A stretch of 64,000 bases of DNA, from positions 1-64,000 of the forward strand of contig JAAWDH010000016.1 of assembly GCA_022793675.1 (NCBI GenBank), in the 5' to 3' direction. Positions within the stretch are counted from its first letter, which is position 1; each line of letters starts with the position of its first letter. Source of the stretch: Oscillospiraceae bacterium (lineage in GTDB: Bacteria > Bacillota > Clostridia > Oscillospirales > Ruminococcaceae). The notes beneath the pieces are model-generated. The model was not told where the DNA came from and made no database searches. It saw only the letters and a program-made list of their open reading frames with translations. The position numbers and the translations under genes are program-made. Of the stretch, positions 8,820 through 16,807 are shown piece by piece.

Positions 8820-8964
8820 AAAAAGTACACTTTTCGGTAGAAATTTACAATTTTAGATTTATAGGTTAATTTGAATTAACCGCCAATGGTTCCCGTTTGG
8901 ATTATTTGGAGAGGTCGTCGAAACAGACGGCCTCTTTTTCGGCTTACCGAAAAGTGTACTTTTT
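8820..8964. repeat. 145-bp element with perfect 20-bp terminal inverted repeats
   Basis: AAAAAGTACACTTTTCGGTA at 8820-8839 recurs exactly inverted at 8945-8964. The 105 bases between hold two more hairpins: GGTTAAT/ATTAACC at 8864-8881 and GAGGTCGTC/GACGGCCTC at 8911-8934, the latter followed by TTTTT on the plus strand. It sits directly upstream of the CDP-sugar operon and makes up much of the 327-bp gene-free stretch 8781-9107. I see no target duplication. Confidence 0.8.
8911..8939 (+). terminator. Terminator-like hairpin inside the 20-bp-IR element
   Basis: The stem 8911-8919/8926-8934 has one G-U pair, a six-base loop and five T after it. It is oriented for plus-strand transcripts although both neighbouring genes are on the minus strand. 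It could end a short RNA from inside the element, or insulate the operon promoter region. Confidence 0.55.
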
Positions 8965-8972
8965 GGCAAGCT

Positions 8973-9103
8973 AGGGCAACAGCATTGGGAATAAGGAGGA
9001 GCGTAAAGCGCCTTCTGAAAGCCCAACAAACTGGACTGCAAAGGCTTTTACTGCCAAGACGCCCATCTGCCCCCGAAAAGCTGCCTTTTACATCGGCAAG
9101 CTA
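8973..9103 (+). repeat. Dispersed intergenic repeat, degenerate MITE-type copy (A)
   Basis: The left end AGGGCAACAGCATT matches the terminal repeat of the copy at 22720. The core GCCTTCTGAAAGC...CTGCAAAGGCTTTTACTGCCAAGACGCC and the tail CTGCCTTTTACATCG also match. The right terminal repeat is not recognisable, apart from TTTTTA overlapping the stop of the adjacent glycosyltransferase gene. Confidence 0.7.
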
Positions 9104-9107
9104 ATTT

Positions 9108-11267
9108 TTATTGGATACCGCCGGTATCCAGCAGATAAGCAACCTTTTGATAGGCTCCGCTCTGTTTCAGGGCGGCCACCGCCGGGTCGTTCGCTGGATA
9201 GGCAGCCAGCATCATCCGCACCTGCGCCGCCAGCTCCAGCAGCTCCGGCGGCGTTACCAGCTCCTGCACTTCCTTTGAGCGCTCGGCAAGGAACTCGACC
9301 ATTTCCTTCATTGCAGGCATCCCAGAAAGGCCCTCGCGCAGCCGCCGGACATAACCTGCCGGGTCGCCGGCGTCCAGCGCCTCGAAAGCGCAGATACAGT
9401 ACCAGCTGAACCGCAGCATCGACGGCAGCTGGCAGACGTTTTCCTCCCGCAGCATCTCCTCGGTGTAGGTACGGCGGAGCAGTTCCTTCTGCAGCGCTGT
9501 AAAAGCTCTGGCCAGCTCGACGCCTTTTTCGCCATCCTTCCAGTTGTAGACCTGGACAGCCGCCAGTGTCAGTGCCCGCGCCCAGGAAAGCCCCTGCATC
9601 GTCGGATAGGATTTACCGTCTGTTTCCAGCGCCATTTTGAACAGCCCGTCCCGGTTTGCGCTCAGCCGGATTGCCAGCGCGTCCATCTCTTCCAGCGTCA
9701 GCGGCTTGTCCGGCAGCGGGAAGGGGACGCCTGTCTCCAACGCATGGGAAAGAGCCGACTCAGGCAGCAGGTTCCAATCCTCAATCTGACGGAGATAGGA
9801 AGCGATTTCTTCAGCAGAATCGGATTCCAGGATAGCCGCCGCCGTCCCCAACTCACATTTGCCCAAAAGCGGAAGGAAAACGGTGTAAGCGTGACGGAAG
9901 AAATCCTCGCGTTCTGTTTCTTTTTCAATAAAATCTGAAACAAAAACGGCTTCGGCACGCTTTAGGAAAGCGGATTTACGCTGTTTAGCCAGCTCTTTAT
10001 CGGCTGGGTCGCTGTCCTCGGAAATAGATGCACAGATTTCATCCCAAAAACGGATGACAAAAGGCACGTACTTTTCTAATGCGACAAGGCCAGGGAATTC
10101 AACCAAAGCCTCGACCAGATTAACAGTCTGAAGCTGGTCAAGCTTTGCGGCGTCGATACCTTCTAACAGCTCCAGCGGGCGTTCGGCCTTTTTCTCCCGC
10201 AGATAGACGCCGGCAAGAAGGATACTGATGCGGCGCTGATAATAGGCGCTGACCATGCTCAAAGTGCTGGCCATCGTCCCCGCCTGGTTGCCGCGCCCAC
10301 ACTCGAAATTGGCTATAGCCGTCAGATACTCCTCGCCGTACTCTATGCTCAGCGCAAAATTCGATTTTGAAACAGCATCCAAAAACGCAGCGGCGTTTAC
10401 ATCAATCAAAGTGAAAAAGGAATCTGGGAACCATTCCTTTGCGCGTTTTGTCCAGTCTTCCAGTTCCGGCATAGAGTTGGAAAATGCTGCCAAAACCGCA
10501 TGGCGGAAGACTGGCGGCCCATAATAGCCCCAGCCTTCCGCTTTCTTTTCCGTTAAATCCGCGGCATGGCGGAGACGTTCAAGATAATCCGGCTCTTTGC
10601 CGCCGCTTTCGATATATTGCAGCAGCGACCGTAAATCATCCGGGTTTTCTTCCAGATTTTTCCGGAGAAGATCCACGTTCCGTTTTTTCTTCTTTTTAAT
10701 CTTATCATTACCGGTTTCGACATAGCCGTCGTGGTGGAAAACCGTTTTGCGCAGAACCTGGATTTTCTGGCCGCCCAGATGCCAGCTTTCATGGATTGCG
10801 CCTATGTAACGCAGGCCAGTCGCCATATTCAAAAGCCGTCCCGCAAGAAAATCGCTGTAATTTTCGGCAAGCTTTGTATCGGTGTAATTGCGCACGACCA
10901 CGGTACAAGCTCCAATTTTCGACTGCTTATTATCCCGCAAAAACCCGACCAGCTCGCTAAAATCTTCGTCCAGCCATTCATCGGCGTCCACTGTCAGATA
11001 CCATCTGCCCGAGCAGCGATCCATCACCGCATTGCGGGCGGCGGCAAAATCCCCCACCCAGGGAAAATCGATTAAAATATCGGCATATTCTTCGGCAACT
11101 TCCCGGCTGCCGTCATCAGAACCGGTATCGGCCATAACCAGCTCGCAGGGGATAGCTTCACGAAGCGGCGCAAGGGACTTCATGCACCGCTCCAGGCAGC
11201 GGATTTCATTTTTGAAGATGATGCCAATTGACAACAACGGACGCGGTGTTTTGGTGTTTTTTGACAT
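9108..11267 (-). CDS. Large GT2 glycosyltransferase, probable flagellin glycosyltransferase
   Basis: This 719-residue protein starts with a family-2 glycosyltransferase domain (about 10-190): LLSIGIIFKNEIRCLERCM, MADTGSDDGS, the DxD-type site TVDADEWLDED, and AAIHESWHL-like sequence as IGAIHESWHLGG. It continues with about 500 residues of helical, TPR-like sequence. Proteins of this layout next to flagellin genes in clostridia attach the first sugar to flagellin Ser/Thr. It lies between the CDP-sugar operon and the flagellin gene, which supports that role. AAGGAGAG precedes the ATG. It is separated from flagellin by a strong terminator, so it probably has its own promoter, which I could not identify. 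Confidence 0.82.
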   Translation of the reverse strand: MSKNTKTPRPLLSIGIIFKNEIRCLERCMKSLAPLREAIPCELVMADTGSDDGSREVAEEYADILIDFPWVGDFAAARNAVMDRCSGRWYLTVDADEWLDEDFSELVGFLRDNKQSKIGACTVVVRNYTDTKLAENYSDFLAGRLLNMATGLRYIGAIHESWHLGGQKIQVLRKTVFHHDGYVETGNDKIKKKKKRNVDLLRKNLEENPDDLRSLLQYIESGGKEPDYLERLRHAADLTEKKAEGWGYYGPPVFRHAVLAAFSNSMPELEDWTKRAKEWFPDSFFTLIDVNAAAFLDAVSKSNFALSIEYGEEYLTAIANFECGRGNQAGTMASTLSMVSAYYQRRISILLAGVYLREKKAERPLELLEGIDAAKLDQLQTVNLVEALVEFPGLVALEKYVPFVIRFWDEICASISEDSDPADKELAKQRKSAFLKRAEAVFVSDFIEKETEREDFFRHAYTVFLPLLGKCELGTAAAILESDSAEEIASYLRQIEDWNLLPESALSHALETGVPFPLPDKPLTLEEMDALAIRLSANRDGLFKMALETDGKSYPTMQGLSWARALTLAAVQVYNWKDGEKGVELARAFTALQKELLRRTYTEEMLREENVCQLPSMLRFSWYCICAFEALDAGDPAGYVRRLREGLSGMPAMKEMVEFLAERSKEVQELVTPPELLELAAQVRMMLAAYPANDPAVAALKQSGAYQKVAYLLDTGGIQ

Positions 11268-11291
11268 AGTTATCTCTCCTTGTCATAATGG

Positions 11292-11321
11292 GCTGTCGGA
11301 AAAGCCGGCGCTTTTGGCTTT
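11292..11321. other. Hairpin in the leader of the glycosyltransferase gene
   Basis: CGGAAAAGCC and GGCTTTTCCG form a perfect 10-bp stem around GGCGCTTTT. It lies 25-30 bases in front of the ribosome site of the glycosyltransferase gene. It could be a second terminator for flagellin readthrough or a leader structure. Confidence 0.5.
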
Positions 11322-11332
11322 TCCGGCAGTCC

Positions 11333-11374
11333 TGAAAAAAGCGGGCCGGGAATTTACTCTCGGCCCGCTTTTCA
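11333..11374. terminator. Rho-independent terminator after flagellin (bidirectional)
   Basis: AAAAGCGGGCCG and CGGCCCGCTTTT form a 12-bp stem with an 11-14-base loop. On the minus strand it is followed by six T. It ends the flagellin transcript and keeps it separate from the glycosyltransferase gene. Confidence 0.85.
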
Positions 11375-11630
11375 AGACAGCCATATAAAATGGCTGGGAT
11401 TTTTTGGGTCGGCCCGCCCGGGAAGACGGGCCGTCACTATGGGATATCTGCCTGCCGGTAGAGCAGGCCCACTAGTATGGGATATAGTGGCTCTTTTAAC
11501 ACTGCCGTGTGCCTTCAGGTCAGCGAGACTGATCAATAAGCGTTTCCGCTTCCTCATAACGAGAAGGCTGTACAGCTTTGAACTAAGCTATCATCAACGG
11601 CAGTTATAGTAGCTAGAACCAGTACAATGA
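11375..11630. other. Gene-free stretch downstream of flagellin
   Basis: No gene with a credible ribosome site is visible. The stretch holds AGCCAT/ATGGCT (about 11379-11395), a CCACTA/TAGTGG hairpin near 11470-11492, and two copies of TATGGGATAT about 40 bases apart. It may be flagellin 3'UTR or a remnant of an earlier flagellin copy; nothing in it decides this. Confidence 0.5.
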
Positions 11631-13715
11631 TTACTGGAGCAGCTGGAGAACCGACTGGGGCTGCTGATTCGCCTGGGCGAGCATCGCCTGGGCAGACTGC
11701 ACCAGGACGTTCATCTTGGTGTAGTTCATCATCTCTTTGGCCATATCGGTATCACGGATACGGCTGTTAGCGGCAGTCAGGTTCTCGGTAGTGGTATCCA
11801 AGTTGTTGATGGTGTGCTCGAGGCGGTTCTGGACAGCGCCCAAGCCAGCACGGGTCTTGGAAACCATATCAATCGCGTTGTTGATCTTGTCGATGGCATC
11901 GCCAGCGCCCTTCTGAGTCGTGATGTCAATCTGGCTGTCGCCGACGCCCAGCGCTTTCGCGTGCATATCGCCGGTGGTGACAGTCAGCTTATTGAAAGGA
12001 TCGTTGGTGTCGCCAACCTGGAGGACCATGCCGCTGCCGGAAACGGCAGGAGCGATATTCGCATTGGCTGTTGCAGAACGGACGTTGACAACCGCGTTCC
12101 CATTAGCATCAGTGGTCAGGTCAGCCGAAATTGTAGGATCAGTAGAACCGCTGGGTGCTGCAAATGTGGTATTCAGCATATCAACAAGGTTCTGGGCAGC
12201 GTTAGTGCCCATCAGGACTTCAATTGCACCGTCGGTGCGAGGAGCTGTGCTGGCCGTTTCAACAAAAGTAAAGACTTTGCCTTCAATGGTCAGGGAATCG
12301 CCTGCTTTAATGGCAGAAGGAGTCAGCGTAATGCTGGTACCAGCGTTCTTCCCGGCAACCACTGGAGCTTCTGCTTTGAACAGAGCCTTCAGGTCTGCTG
12401 CTTTAAGGGTAGTCTGATTGGTCGGCTTCTTAACTTGGTCAATGTGCAGCGCATCGCCCTTTACGGACAGATGGAAGGTCTCTTCATCAGCACCAGTAAG
12501 GCCGTTGGTGATAACGACAGGATTTGTACCCGAAACCATTTTGGCAAGAGCATCACGGATCTTGTCGGCATCAGCAGAACCGCTGACGTCAATCAAGGTT
12601 TCCGTACCAGTTGTTGTAACGGTGCTGCTAGCGTCGGTTTTGAAGACAAAAGTCCTGTCGCCAATCGTTAGCTTATTGCCGTCTTTCACAATGGTACCAT
12701 CAACATTCAACGTGATACCAGCAAGTTGGCCGCTTACCTTAGCCTGTGCATAGGTGACATTTTCAAGCTGATGATGATGGTTATTAGTAGACGTAAGTCC
12801 TGATGGAAGAGTACCAAATGAAAGGTCGCCTACGCCTTTCTTAATCGCCTCATTGATAGCATTTACCTGAGTAGTAGTAAGATCATCAATCGCTGTAGTA
12901 CCTGAATAGGTAAAAGTCAACTTGCCATTGTTAGCAGCAACTGTAAAATCATAACCACCGAGCTGAACCGTCGCACCATTGAAAGCAGTTCCAAGCCCTG
13001 CCGCGCCAGCTGTAGCATTTGCACCAACTGAAAAATCCGCAGTAGCAGTAAGCGTTGCACCACCAATTACAAGTGTTAAGTTAGTATTAGTAAGAGTCAC
13101 AGCTGCACTAGTAGCGTTTTTAAATTCAATGTCGCCTAAATCAACAGTAAAGGAAGCAGTTACTGCCGCTTTACTCTCAGTGCCTTCGTGAATATCATTG
13201 CTGGCAAACAGAGAATCAATGTTGAATTCCCCGCCGCTTGCGCTGACTGCGCCAGCTGTGCCAATGCTGAAAGCATCGGTGTTCAGGCCCATGGTGCCAT
13301 CCAGCAGCTTCAGGGAGTTGAAGTTGGTGGAGTCGGCGATGCGGTTGATTTCATCCTGCAGCTGAGAAATCTCGTCTGCATAGTTGCCGCGCTGGCTGTC
13401 GGTATAAACGCCGTTGGCGGCCTTGGTGGCCAGCTCGACCATACGGTTGAGCATATCGTGGACTTCGTTCAGCGCGCCTTCAGCGGTCTGAACCAGGGAG
13501 ATGCCGTCCTGCGAGTTGGAGGAAGCAGCTTCCAGGCCTTTGATCTGGGCTTTCATGCGTTCGCTGATGGCAAGGCCAGCAGCGTCGTCGCCTGCGCGGT
13601 TGATTTTAAAGCCAGAGGAAAGTTTTTCCAGAGACTTGGTGACTGCGCTGGAGTTCATGCCCAGCTGACGGTAAGCGTTCAGCGCCATTGTATTGGTTCT
13701 TACGACCATTCCCAT
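11631..13715 (-). CDS. fliC: Flagellin with a large variable central domain
   Basis: This is the filament subunit, 694 residues. Residues 1-170 are a textbook D0/D1 start: VVRTNTMALNAYRQLG, LSSGFKINRAGDDAAGLAISE and ANGVYTDSQRGNYADEISQL. The last 110 residues give the matching D1/D0 end, with AGLGAVQNRLEHTINNL and NVLVQSAQAMLAQANQ. About 400 residues in between form the surface-exposed domain, rich in Thr, Ser, Ala and Asn, with two similar blocks (KLTIGDRTFVF and SLTIEGKVFTF). Many Ser/Thr there could carry the neighbouring glycan. The start is fixed by GGAGGT six bases before ATG at 13715. It is about twice the size of a minimal flagellin. No HExxH is present, so it is not a flagellinolysin. 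Confidence 0.95.
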   Translation of the reverse strand: MGMVVRTNTMALNAYRQLGMNSSAVTKSLEKLSSGFKINRAGDDAAGLAISERMKAQIKGLEAASSNSQDGISLVQTAEGALNEVHDMLNRMVELATKAANGVYTDSQRGNYADEISQLQDEINRIADSTNFNSLKLLDGTMGLNTDAFSIGTAGAVSASGGEFNIDSLFASNDIHEGTESKAAVTASFTVDLGDIEFKNATSAAVTLTNTNLTLVIGGATLTATADFSVGANATAGAAGLGTAFNGATVQLGGYDFTVAANNGKLTFTYSGTTAIDDLTTTQVNAINEAIKKGVGDLSFGTLPSGLTSTNNHHHQLENVTYAQAKVSGQLAGITLNVDGTIVKDGNKLTIGDRTFVFKTDASSTVTTTGTETLIDVSGSADADKIRDALAKMVSGTNPVVITNGLTGADEETFHLSVKGDALHIDQVKKPTNQTTLKAADLKALFKAEAPVVAGKNAGTSITLTPSAIKAGDSLTIEGKVFTFVETASTAPRTDGAIEVLMGTNAAQNLVDMLNTTFAAPSGSTDPTISADLTTDANGNAVVNVRSATANANIAPAVSGSGMVLQVGDTNDPFNKLTVTTGDMHAKALGVGDSQIDITTQKGAGDAIDKINNAIDMVSKTRAGLGAVQNRLEHTINNLDTTTENLTAANSRIRDTDMAKEMMNYTKMNVLVQSAQAMLAQANQQPQSVLQLLQ

Positions 13716-13845
13716 GATAATACCTCCATGTTGTCTTTGTCCGGGGGAAGTCCATATCCCCCGTTGACAGAATTTTGTGATTCCGTCCGACATCGTACGC
13801 TGTCGGGATGGTTCAGAAAGGCACAGGTTCCGGAGCCTGTTCGGC
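13716..13845 (-). promoter_or_regulatory. Flagellin mRNA leader with three hairpins; possible CsrA site
   Basis: Three stems can form in the leader RNA: ACAGG(C)TCCGGA(A)CCTGT at 13823-13840, CCGACA/TGTCGG at 13787-13806, and CGGGGGA/TCCCCCG at 13742-13763. The loop of the last reads TATGGACT, with GGA exposed. A second GGA lies in the Shine-Dalgarno GGAGG at 13723-13727, about 24 bases downstream. A GGA in a hairpin loop paired with a GGA in the ribosome site is how CsrA represses hag in Bacillus (known). That CsrA acts here is inference. Confidence 0.55.
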
Positions 13846-13920
13846 GATATTTTTCATCCCCGAAGCCTTTCATCACTGATTATCAGATGGTTTGGGCTAT
13901 TTTGAAATTAGAATTTATGC

Positions 13921-13942
13921 TATATATATATATATATATATA
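13921..13942. repeat. (TA)11 dinucleotide repeat upstream of flagellin
   Basis: Eleven uninterrupted TA units lie about 205 bp upstream of the flagellin start, between the gene and the tRNA-Arg terminator. TCTGATAA at 13880-13887 on the minus strand resembles a sigma-28 -10 (GCCGATAA), but no clear TAAA element sits at 15 bp. The TA tract lies further upstream at about -45 to -65 of such a promoter. Length change here could alter flagellin expression. Confidence 0.9.
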
Positions 13943-13998
13943 GGCGCTTTTGTGCATATTAACCATTGACAAAATTTTCGAACAGCACGTTAATCCGA

Positions 13999-14060
13999 AA
14001 AATAAAAAGCCCCGCAGCGTAAGGCTCTGTCTGGCTGACAAGACCTACCCTGCGGGGTTT
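13999..14060 (-). terminator. Terminator for the tRNA-Arg transcript
   Basis: On the minus strand CCCCGCAG pairs with CTGCGGGG across a 32-base loop, followed by CTTTTTATTTTT. The loop can form a minor GTCT/AGAC stem. It lies downstream of the tRNA gene. Confidence 0.75.
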
Positions 14061-14075
14061 AGTTAAACCTTATAC

Positions 14076-14116
14076 GATAAACGGGTTCCTGAAGGGATTT
14101 CAGGAACCCGTTTATC
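14076..14116. terminator. Perfect 18-bp hairpin downstream of tRNA-Arg
   Basis: GATAAACGGGTTCCTGAA and its exact inverse are separated by only five bases (GGGAT). It lies between the tRNA and the terminator at 13999-14060. No U-run follows on either strand, so it may be a processing or stabilising structure instead of a terminator. Confidence 0.55.
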
Positions 14117-14169
14117 CATGTAATTCCAGAGTAAAATAGTCCCGTGCCTATCCTACTCCCTTCAGAGCG

Positions 14170-14243
14170 CGTCGCTGAGAGGATTTGAACCTCCGGCCTG
14201 CCGCTTAGGAGGCGGCCGCTCTATCCAACTGAGCTACAACGAC
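14170..14243 (-). tRNA. tRNA-Arg (anticodon CCT)
   Basis: The minus strand folds as a tRNA. The acceptor stem GTCGTTG/CAGCGAC has one G-T pair. The D arm contains AGCTCAGTTGGATAGAGC. The anticodon stem GCCGC/GCGGC encloses loop CTCCTAA, giving anticodon CCT at its centre. The T arm is GGAGGTTCAAATCCTCT. The discriminator is G and no CCA is encoded. It reads AGG codons. Confidence 0.95.
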
Positions 14244-14354
14244 ATCCTCTGCATTATAGCATACTTCCGCAAAAAAAGCAAGCACTTTTTTGCCCATCAG
14301 CACGCAGGCTGCTGCATCAAGGCCGATAGGTACCCTAGCTAAGCGAAGTCCTCC

Positions 14355-15725
14355 TTACGCTTCGTCGTCTCCAAGCTTCCGCCAAACCGTCAGCATCATC
14401 GTCGTAAAACAGGCCGCGCCGCCAATAAAATTGGAAATAGGCTCCGCCAGGAAAACTCCGTCGACCCCCAGCCCGCCGATCATTGGCAGAATAAAGGTCA
14501 GCGGCACCACGATGAAAGCCTTACGCAGCAGCGAAAAGAACACCGCCTGCCGTGATTTGCCCAACCCGACAAAGGTTGCCTGCCCAGCGAATTGCAGCGA
14601 CATCATAAAGTAACCGAAAAAGAAGATCTTCAACGCCGGGATACCCGCTTCCAGCAGGCTGGGATCGCTGTTGAACATCCGGATGAAAGGGGCCGGCGCC
14701 AAAAACACCAGCGCCCAGACCAACACCGTATACAAAACGCTGATGATAGACATAAAGCGGATGCCTTCCTTGACCCGGCTGTACTTGTGCGCGCCGTAGT
14801 TGTAGCCGATTACTGGCTGGGCGCCATTGGTGATGCCGGTGATCGGCAGGCCGAAGACTTCCCGCACCGAGTTGACCACGGTCATAACCCCGATGTAAAG
14901 GTCGCCGCCGTAAACCTGCAGCGTCGCATTGCAGGCAATTGTGCAAAGGCCGTTGGTCACCGCCATGATAAAGCCCGACATCCCTAAGCCGACAATTTTA
15001 CCGACTAAGCCCCAATCCGGCCGTAAATTTTTTAGCCGCAGCCGCAGAATGGCCTGCGGCCCGGTAAGGAAGCGCATAACCCAAATTGCCGACAGCATCT
15101 GGGAAATCACCGTCGCCAGCGCCGCCCCCCTGACCCCCATCTTCAGCACAAAAATGAAGACCGGATCAAGCAGGATGTTGGCCGCCGCCCCCAGCGTAAT
15201 CGTCAGCATCCCCTGCCGGGCAAAGCCCTGGGCGTTAATAAAGCCGTTCATCCCTAAGCTCATCATCACAAACAGCGTCCCGCACAAATAGATGGATAGA
15301 TACTGGTCGGCGTAGGGATAGGTATCGTCACTGGCCCCAAACAGATAGAGGATGGGCTTACGGAACAAGAGGCAGAGCAGCGTCAGCACCACCCCTGTCC
15401 CCAGCAGCATCGCCAAGCTGCTGCCCATAATCCGTTCCGCCTTGGCATCGTCGTGCTGGCCGCGGGCAATGGAGCAAAGCGGCGCGCCGCCGCTGCCGAA
15501 AAGGTTTGTAAAAGCGCTGATGATGGTCAGGATTGGAAAGGTCAGCCCCAGCCCCGTCAGCGCCAGCGACGACGCCCCCGGCAGATGCCCGATATAGATA
15601 CGGTCAACAATGTTATATAGGACCTGTATCAGCTGCGCCACCGTCATCGGCAGTGCCAGCCGAACAATGTTTTTCCAGACCTCCCCCTGGGAAAAGTCGT
15701 TTTTGTCTGTAACTACGCTTGCCAT
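14355..15725 (-). CDS. MATE family efflux transporter
   Basis: This integral membrane exporter has 456 residues and 12 hydrophobic segments, of the NorM/DinF-like MATE family that exchanges cations for drugs or metabolites. The start LALPMTVAQLIQVLYNIVDRIYIGHL is typical, as is the internal repeat beginning at IVGLGMSGFIMAVTNGL. I chose the ATG at 15725 with GGAGG eleven bases upstream; the ATG at 15764 has no ribosome site. It stands alone, so its substrate cannot be guessed. Confidence 0.9.
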   Translation of the reverse strand: MASVVTDKNDFSQGEVWKNIVRLALPMTVAQLIQVLYNIVDRIYIGHLPGASSLALTGLGLTFPILTIISAFTNLFGSGGAPLCSIARGQHDDAKAERIMGSSLAMLLGTGVVLTLLCLLFRKPILYLFGASDDTYPYADQYLSIYLCGTLFVMMSLGMNGFINAQGFARQGMLTITLGAAANILLDPVFIFVLKMGVRGAALATVISQMLSAIWVMRFLTGPQAILRLRLKNLRPDWGLVGKIVGLGMSGFIMAVTNGLCTIACNATLQVYGGDLYIGVMTVVNSVREVFGLPITGITNGAQPVIGYNYGAHKYSRVKEGIRFMSIISVLYTVLVWALVFLAPAPFIRMFNSDPSLLEAGIPALKIFFFGYFMMSLQFAGQATFVGLGKSRQAVFFSLLRKAFIVVPLTFILPMIGGLGVDGVFLAEPISNFIGGAACFTTMMLTVWRKLGDDEA

Positions 15726-15791
15726 AACCGCCGTTTCCTCCCTGTAGGTTTTCCTGCTTCCCATTATACGCCCAAAGGGCAGTCAAGTCAA

Positions 15792-15905
15792 GACGGGGGG
15801 AAACGGGTCGCTTCTGAAGAAAGCCTAGCTTAGCAGAGCTAAGCCCGCAAAACTTCTAATTGCCAAAGCTGCTAAACGAGCCGCCATAAACGCCTACTGC
15901 GTCAG
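15792..15905 (+). repeat. Dispersed intergenic repeat copy (B)
   Basis: It contains GGGTCGCTTCTGAAGAAAGCCTAGCTTAGCAGAGCTAAG, the CGCAAAACTTCTAATTGCCAAAG core and the CCTACTGCGTC tail. It fills the gap between the zinc-ribbon gene and the MATE gene and reads opposite to both. Confidence 0.8.
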
Positions 15906-15922
15906 AATCACCCGGTACTTTT

Positions 15923-16327
15923 TCAGCTTTTTTTGATGAACTCCTCCCGGCACCGCGGGCAGACAATGCGGATTTTCCCTTTCCCTTTGGGCACCCTTAC
16001 CTGCTGGCGGCATTTGGGACAGTGGAAATAGCGATGGGTTTTGCGATTTTTCCAGATTTCGAGCCAAAACCGCAACTTTGCCCACACTGGCCCGAAAATC
16101 CGCTTAGCGGCGGCATTTTCCCGCTGCCTTGCCGTGATATTATGGGATAGCATCCGGAAGATGACAAGGCCAAAGAAAAGGTAGGATAGGAGGACCAAAA
16201 AGCCAAGCGGGCGGAAAAGGCTGCTGAGCAATGTACACACCATCCCCGCCGCCATTATCCCGACATTCAGCCCATCCATGCCATATCTGCCCATCATCCA
16301 AGATTGGAACCGTTGAAGCCAGTTCAT
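15923..16327 (-). CDS. Small membrane protein with C-terminal zinc ribbon
   Basis: The 134 residues begin with two hydrophobic segments (about 20-55). A basic linker follows, and the C-terminus has two CxxC pairs (HCPKCRQQ and VCPRCREEF) that should bind zinc. AAGGAGGT stands six bases before the ATG. A TTGACA-17-TAGGAT promoter precedes it. Function unknown; such proteins are common in Clostridia. It is a single-gene unit. Confidence 0.75.
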   Translation of the reverse strand: MNWLQRFQSWMMGRYGMDGLNVGIMAAGMVCTLLSSLFRPLGFLVLLSYLFFGLVIFRMLSHNITARQRENAAAKRIFGPVWAKLRFWLEIWKNRKTHRYFHCPKCRQQVRVPKGKGKIRIVCPRCREEFIKKS

Positions 16328-16363
16328 GATAAACCTCCTTCTGGGAATTGCTTGTTTATAACT

Positions 16364-16392
16364 ATCCTAAAGCGATAGGTTGCGTTTGTCAA
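16364..16392 (-). promoter_or_regulatory. Sigma-A promoter for the zinc-ribbon membrane protein
   Basis: On the minus strand TTGACA (16392-16387) and TAGGAT (16369-16364) are 17 bp apart. They lie about 37 bp upstream of the start codon. Confidence 0.75.
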
Positions 16393-16484
16393 GGGCTGAA
16401 GGGTAAAATTTTCACCCTGTTCATCCTACATAAATAAACTATGCACGAGCATGGCCAGGAAAACATTATCCGCAGCTTTTTTCG

Positions 16485-16639
16485 AGGCACAGCATTTAAA
16501 GATCCGAAAAAGTGCGGGGCGCTTTTGAAGAAAGCCTAGCCTAGCAGAGCTAAGCTTTTAACCGCCAAGATGCTTGTTTATCCTTGAAAAACCGCCTTCT
16601 GCGCTGATAGATGCTATTATTTTTTAACGCTGCTGCCCT
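16485..16639 (+). repeat. Dispersed repeat, MITE-type copy (C)
   Basis: The left end GGCACAGCATTTAAAGAT and right end TTTTTTAACGCTGCTGCCCT are imperfect inverted repeats and match the ends of the copy at 22720-22914. The shared core GCTTTTGAAGAAAGCCTAGC...TTTTAACCGCCAAGAT lies between. It occupies most of the divergent gap between two zinc-ribbon genes (16328-16807). Confidence 0.75.
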
Positions 16640-16657
16640 AGTTTTTTCACTTTTTCC

Positions 16658-16686
16658 TTGCATTTTTAATCGAAAAGGAGTATCAT
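16658..16686 (+). promoter_or_regulatory. Sigma-A promoter upstream of the DUF4190-like gene
   Basis: TTGCAT and TATCAT are spaced by exactly 17 bp. The 115-base leader that follows can form ACGTGTT/AACACGT (16693-16719) and GGCAGGCGG/CCGCCCTGCC (about 16740-16763) hairpins before AAGGAG. Confidence 0.75.
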
Positions 16687-16807
16687 AGAAATAACGTGTT
16701 CCTTAAATTTGCCAACACGTTTCTGGGCGCCTTATGCAACGGCAGGCGGATTGCCGCCCTGCCGCAGGATACTTGCCCTATTCTTAAATATGCAAAGGAG
16801 AAAGAGT

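Noticed and set aside
11631..13715. Flagellin as a flagellinolysin (metalloprotease domain in the variable region)
   Set aside because: No HExxH motif is found in the central domain; the His-rich NNHHHQLE is not a zinc-protease signature.
13966..13994. Plus-strand TTGACA-17-GTTAAT upstream of flagellin
   Set aside because: It would drive a transcript only into two hairpins and the antisense of a tRNA; the -10 is poor. Possible small RNA, but not supportable.
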